Source: Chlamydiia bacterium
Lineage (GTDB): Bacteria; Chlamydiota; Chlamydiia; Chlamydiales; JACKPQ01
NCBI GenBank assembly: GCA_030433395.1
Contig: JAUILX010000013.1
Coordinates: 1-13,726 of the forward strand
Direction of reading: 5' to 3'
Length of the DNA stretch: 13,726 nt
The position numbers were made by a program, and so were the translations under genes. The notes under the pieces were generated by a model. That model was not told the DNA's origin, searched no databases, and worked only from the letters and a program-made list of their open reading frames with translations. Shown in pieces: positions 11,578 through 13,726 of the stretch. Within the stretch, counting starts at the first letter, position 1; the number at the start of each line of letters is the position of its first letter.

Positions 11578-13240
11578 AAATAATCGCTGTTAACGGTGGC
11601 AAGCCCTCTCTTCCCATTCCTCCATATTTAGGGTCGTCTGTTGTAAAAGATCCGTTTGGTATTTCTACAGGATACGCGCTTGTTGTAAAATTGAAAAGGG
11701 CTACATAACCGCCGCGCTTTAAGGTCAAATATTTATCCACTTCCCATTTCATTCCCGCATCAAAATCGCTTTCATATAGCCCTGAGAGATAGATCTGATT
11801 TAAATCGCGTAAAACTTTTTGTATCTGAGTATTTGCATGTTCCCAATCTAAGCTTTCTGAAAAGTTCCATTCACTTTTTTGCGCAATCTCTGCGCCCATG
11901 AATAATAGAGGTCTTCCAGGGGAGCAAAACATCCAGGAAAGCAGCATACGCAAACCTGCAAGTTTTTGCTGCTCATCTCCAGGCATTTTTTCAAGCAAAC
12001 TTTTTTTCTCATGCACAACCTCGTCATGAGATAAAGGAACAATGAAACGCTCTGTAAATATATAGTCAAAAACACAAGTGATGCGAGATAAGTCTCGGTG
12101 CTCAAACGGTGTCTGAAAAAACTTAAAGGTATCATTCATCCACCCTAGCCCCCACTTATAATCGAAATTGAGGCCTTCAGCGTGCGTGATGCCTGCGTGA
12201 TAACTTGAATCTTCTGCGCACATGATCGCTTGTGGATAACGCTCTTTAACCACTGAATTGAGATGGCGTAAAAAGTCCATAGCCTCTAAATTTTCTCGAC
12301 CACCGTGGATGTTAGGGATAAAGTCTTGTTTAGCAAAGTCGCGCATGATGATAGACTCTACAGCATCAATGCGCAAACCGTCTATCTTGTATTTATCAAA
12401 CCAAAAAAGTGCGCTTGCAAGTAAAAAATTGCAAACACGCGCACTAGCATAGTCAAAAATGTAGGTGTTCCATTGAGGGTGAAAACCCATTTGTGGATGG
12501 CTGTATTCAAAAAGAGGCGTTCCATCAAATTGCGCTAAGCTAAACCCGTCCATGGGAAAGTGACTTGGCACCCAGTCTAGAATGACTCCAATCCCATTTT
12601 TATGCATATGGTCAATAAAATATTGGAAGTCACGAACCGTTCCATAACGCGCTGTTGGGGCAAAATATCCGCTGACTTGATATCCCCACGAGGCATCTAA
12701 TGGATGCTCGGTAATGGGCATCAGTTCAATGTGGGTAAACCCAAGCTCTGTGCAGTATTTAGCAAGCTCGTGCGCTGCATCCCGGTAACCTAATCCCTTT
12801 TTCCATGAGCCAATATGGACTTCATAAATGCTGATCGGTCCCTCTTTCTTATGCTCAAATGGCGCCCACTCATACCCATCAACGTTAGTAACAACAGAAG
12901 CTGTTTCTGGACGCAGCTGAGAATAAAAAGCAAAAGGGTCAGCCTTCCAAAGCAGGTGACCGTCTTTAGTTTCGATGACATATTTGTATCGGGCGCCCTC
13001 TAAAACACCGGGCACAAAAACTTCCCAGACACCAGCCTCATTGCGATTCATAGGCAAGCTTTTTTCTTGCCATTGATTAAAATCGCCTGCTAGATAAACC
13101 TGAGCAGCATTTTTTGCCCAAAGTGCAAAATGCACACCGCCCTCTTTTTGGTGCGCGCCCAAAAGATTATAAAGCTCGTAGTGGACACCGCGCTTGAAAA
13201 GCTCGATGTCGGTAGGACTAATTAAGGTTGTTTCTTCCAT
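11546..13240 (-). CDS. glgB: 1,4-alpha-glucan branching enzyme GlgB (short form)
   Basis: GlgB makes the alpha-1,6 branches of glycogen by moving cut alpha-1,4 chains. The product begins METTLISP-like (MEETTLISPTDIELF) and, at 564 residues, is shorter than the usual 620-740: it has the CBM48 domain (about 25-115, VYLAGDFNQW) but no extra N1 domain. The GH13 barrel shows EVHIGSWKKG, LMPITEHP, DASWGYQ, GVILDWVPSHF and GLRIDAVESI (nucleophile D292). Next come CAEDSS (acid/base E343) and PLSHDEVVH (D406), followed by a reduced C-terminal beta domain (KYGGMGREGLPPLTAIIY). I chose the ATG at 13240, which overlaps the preceding stop as TGATG, over an in-frame GTG one codon earlier. It is translationally coupled to both neighbours. 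The short form may be a second type of branching enzyme rather than the orthologue of the longer chlamydial one. Confidence 0.93.
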   Translation of the reverse strand: MEETTLISPTDIELFKRGVHYELYNLLGAHQKEGGVHFALWAKNAAQVYLAGDFNQWQEKSLPMNRNEAGVWEVFVPGVLEGARYKYVIETKDGHLLWKADPFAFYSQLRPETASVVTNVDGYEWAPFEHKKEGPISIYEVHIGSWKKGLGYRDAAHELAKYCTELGFTHIELMPITEHPLDASWGYQVSGYFAPTARYGTVRDFQYFIDHMHKNGIGVILDWVPSHFPMDGFSLAQFDGTPLFEYSHPQMGFHPQWNTYIFDYASARVCNFLLASALFWFDKYKIDGLRIDAVESIIMRDFAKQDFIPNIHGGRENLEAMDFLRHLNSVVKERYPQAIMCAEDSSYHAGITHAEGLNFDYKWGLGWMNDTFKFFQTPFEHRDLSRITCVFDYIFTERFIVPLSHDEVVHEKKSLLEKMPGDEQQKLAGLRMLLSWMFCSPGRPLLFMGAEIAQKSEWNFSESLDWEHANTQIQKVLRDLNQIYLSGLYESDFDAGMKWEVDKYLTLKRGGYVALFNFTTSAYPVEIPNGSFTTDDPKYGGMGREGLPPLTAIIYEEKRLSKTA

Positions 13241-13726
13241 CACTCAAAGTGATCTAGAAATAACGGCTGGCCCTTTTCAATGTCAAGCATCTCGTCTGCT
13301 TTGTGAGTCTCACCGCGAGATTTTATTGATTTGCGAATGCGAAAAGTTTTGATCTTGTTTGGAAGGTGCAGCTGAATTTTATCACTTTCAAGAGGGCGCA
13401 AAATGAGTTTTTGTAGTCGCTTTTTCGACCACTCCATCTCAAAAATGAGCAAATTTTGAGCATGACCATTGATCAAGCGGCCCGAGTGAATCTCTGGGGC
13501 TAAGCATGGTAAAATCGATAGCTCGTTTCCCTTTTGCTGAAAAAATAACATCCGAATAAGCTGAGCACCCTCTGTCAAGAGGGTCAATGGTGATAAATCA
13601 GCAGAAACAGCATCAAGCTGCGGCGCAACACCCTGATGCTGCATATCAATTAAACGAGGAACAAACAAATCAGAAAAACCCGCTGCAAATACTTTTGCAA
13701 ACTGTCTTAAACTTTCTGTGCGCTCG
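13240..13726 (-). CDS. C-terminal 161 residues of a glycoside-hydrolase-like protein (enters from right edge)
   Basis: The frame is open from the right window edge (first full codon 13725) to the TGA at 13242-13240, so an apparent TTG start at 13668 is not the real start. The stretch LPCLAPEIHSGRLINGHA, then LLIFEMEWSKKRLQKLILRPL, resembles the C-terminal beta domain after the (alpha/alpha)6 barrel of GH95-type hydrolases: LPALP...GSVKGLRA, then VDLEWKDGKL. The tail is basic and has diverged (TFRIRKSIKSRGETHKADE). It overlaps glgB by one base (TGATG), so the two are coupled, which suggests a role near glycogen or another glycan. The family assignment rests on a short weak region; the catalytic part lies outside the window. 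Confidence 0.5.
   Translation of the reverse strand, partial: ERTESLRQFAKVFAAGFSDLFVPRLIDMQHQGVAPQLDAVSADLSPLTLLTEGAQLIRMLFFQQKGNELSILPCLAPEIHSGRLINGHAQNLLIFEMEWSKKRLQKLILRPLESDKIQLHLPNKIKTFRIRKSIKSRGETHKADEMLDIEKGQPLFLDHFE

Noticed and set aside
1..13726. CRISPR array, tRNA or rRNA genes
   Set aside because: No regularly spaced repeats, cloverleaf or rRNA-like sequence was found on reading both strands.

Overview
The window looks like a piece of a chromosome from the phylum Chlamydiota, most likely one of the amoeba-associated 'environmental' lineages (Parachlamydia/Waddlia/Simkania-like) rather than Chlamydia itself. The evidence is indirect. There is an rplM-rpsI ribosomal pair, a glycogen branching enzyme (glgB), NAD-dependent ligase and miaB. 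Beside them lie a U-box/ankyrin protein of eukaryotic style, a small glycine-rich membrane protein resembling inclusion-membrane proteins, and mobile-element debris. No rRNA or tRNA is present to fix the taxonomy, so the assignment is an inference.

Layout. Positions 1-~400 hold the 5' end of an IS110-family transposase (minus strand, cut by the window edge) and its long structured leader, the place where IS110-group elements encode a bridge RNA. Abutting it is a large U-box + ankyrin gene (406-2649, minus). Two small unknown plus-strand genes follow (2867-3286 and 3368-3730), then a long hairpin at 3739-3785 and an AAA+/DUF4143 ATPase gene (3806-4927, minus). The ATPase promoter is covered by two palindromes sharing one half-site motif. 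The gene-poor stretch 4995-5429 contains a 167-bp foldback element (5044-5210) with perfect 22-bp tips and a possible small ORF.

The housekeeping block begins with rpsI and rplM (minus, one operon), which share a compact divergent promoter with miaB (plus). After miaB comes the three-helix glycine-rich membrane protein gene (7801-8196, plus).

The right third is a run of minus-strand genes read from right to left: the C-terminal part of a glycoside-hydrolase-like protein (entering from the right edge), glgB, ligA, a small membrane protein and an Asp/Glu-racemase-like protein. The first four are overlapping or tightly spaced. The racemase gene is bounded on both sides by near-identical hairpins. 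The glycan-related gene and glgB are translationally coupled (TGATG), and ligA starts inside the end of glgB.

Most notable: (i) the IS110 leader, with a candidate bridge RNA and a stem that sequesters the transposase ribosome-binding site; (ii) the double-palindrome promoter of the DUF4143 ATPase, apparently leaderless; (iii) the 167-bp foldback element; (iv) the U-box effector, whose C-terminal half carries two R-x4-H motifs, one of them R-x4-H-x-Y as in HEPN RNases; (v) the rplM/miaB promoters sharing one palindromic -35 hexamer; (vi) a racemase-like protein lacking the first catalytic cysteine. All motif and spacing statements were made by eye; no database search or folding computation was run.
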